This document shows positions 5,072 to 5,180 of a DNA stretch of 5,180 nt, one piece after another. The stretch spans positions 1 to 5,180 of the forward strand of contig JBGOTP010000361.1 of NCBI GenBank assembly GCA_041476545.1, read 5' to 3'. Source of the DNA: JBGOTP01 sp041476545. GTDB taxonomy: Bacteria > Acidobacteriota > Vicinamibacteria > Vicinamibacterales > CAVVIG01. A program made the translations under genes and the position numbers. Below the pieces are notes generated by a model, which worked only from the letters and a program-made list of their open reading frames with translations, had not been told where the DNA came from and ran no database searches. How positions within the stretch are numbered: the first letter of the stretch is position 1; the number at the start of each line of letters is the position of its first letter.

Positions 5072-5180
5072 ATGCGATGGCTCGTGCGCGGCGACGTCGA
5101 CGGATTCTTCGGCCTCGCCATCGACAACCTGGTCCAGTTGCTCCTCATCGATACGCTCTGCCGGGGCGTGCTCGGTTTTC
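5072..5180 (+). CDS. xanthine/uracil-type (AGZA/NCS2-like) permease, N-terminal part only
   Basis: The ATG at 5072 opens a frame that runs off the window after 36 codons. It reads MRWLVRGDVDGFFGLAIDNL, then a hydrophobic VQLLLIDTLCRGVLGF that begins a first membrane helix. The RGDxDGFFGLxxxNLxxLL pattern is the usual N-terminal signature of AGZA-type xanthine/uracil permeases and of related uncharacterised permeases in the inner membrane. The full protein would be expected to have well over ten membrane segments, all beyond the window. The substrate cannot be assigned from this fragment. The start is chosen because homology-like sequence begins at this Met. There is no good Shine-Dalgarno, but a -10-like TAGAAT lies close upstream. 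Confidence 0.6.
   Translation, partial: MRWLVRGDVDGFFGLAIDNLVQLLLIDTLCRGVLGF

Overview
The window is high-GC chromosomal DNA from a Gram-negative-like bacterium. Three things suggest a soil-type Acidobacteriota member, perhaps Vicinamibacteria-like: Sec leaders ending in LRAQ or VAAQ, a secreted protein built from a carboxypeptidase-regulatory-like domain, a c-heme motif and a streptogramin-lyase-like propeller, and short G-rich or tandem spacer repeats. That placement is an inference from protein style, since no marker gene is present.

Left part (about 1-1400), minus strand: an exported protein whose second half resembles LolA-like lipoprotein-carrier folds (start 1377) is followed by a small CxxC glutaredoxin/thioredoxin-like protein (425-99). 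The larger frame runs 107 bases into the smaller gene, which suggests that its natural stop was lost. Bases 1-98 hold only a short tandem octamer repeat.

Middle part (about 1400-2115): a gene graveyard. A DUF433 antitoxin-like gene (minus, 1979-1593) keeps its C-terminal domain but seems to lack the N-terminal HTH region usual for its subfamily. Directly downstream on the same strand is a frameshifted remnant of a PIN-like toxin (about 1585-1480) that runs out into G-rich spacer. Against the truncated 5' end of the antitoxin, on the plus strand, lies what looks like the last ~40 codons of a GT39/PMT-like membrane glycosyltransferase (1989-2114). I read this as a decayed toxin-antitoxin pair next to a rearrangement junction.

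Right part (about 2120-4801), plus strand: an intact two-gene operon separated by 16 bases. The first gene encodes a Tat-signal alpha/beta hydrolase of the HSL/BD-FAE esterase type with a complete Ser-Asp-His triad. The second encodes a Sec-exported protein with three modules: a carboxypeptidase-regulatory-like beta domain, a single CxxCH cytochrome-c-like segment, and a Vgb-like beta-propeller. Both products are predicted to act outside the cytoplasm. The sequence does not reveal their substrate.

Right edge (4802-5180): a spacer with a nested hairpin, a possible relic of a minus-strand exported gene, an 11-codon mini-ORF with a strong but very close Shine-Dalgarno, and then the first 36 codons of a probable xanthine/uracil-type (AGZA/NCS2-like) permease cut by the window end.
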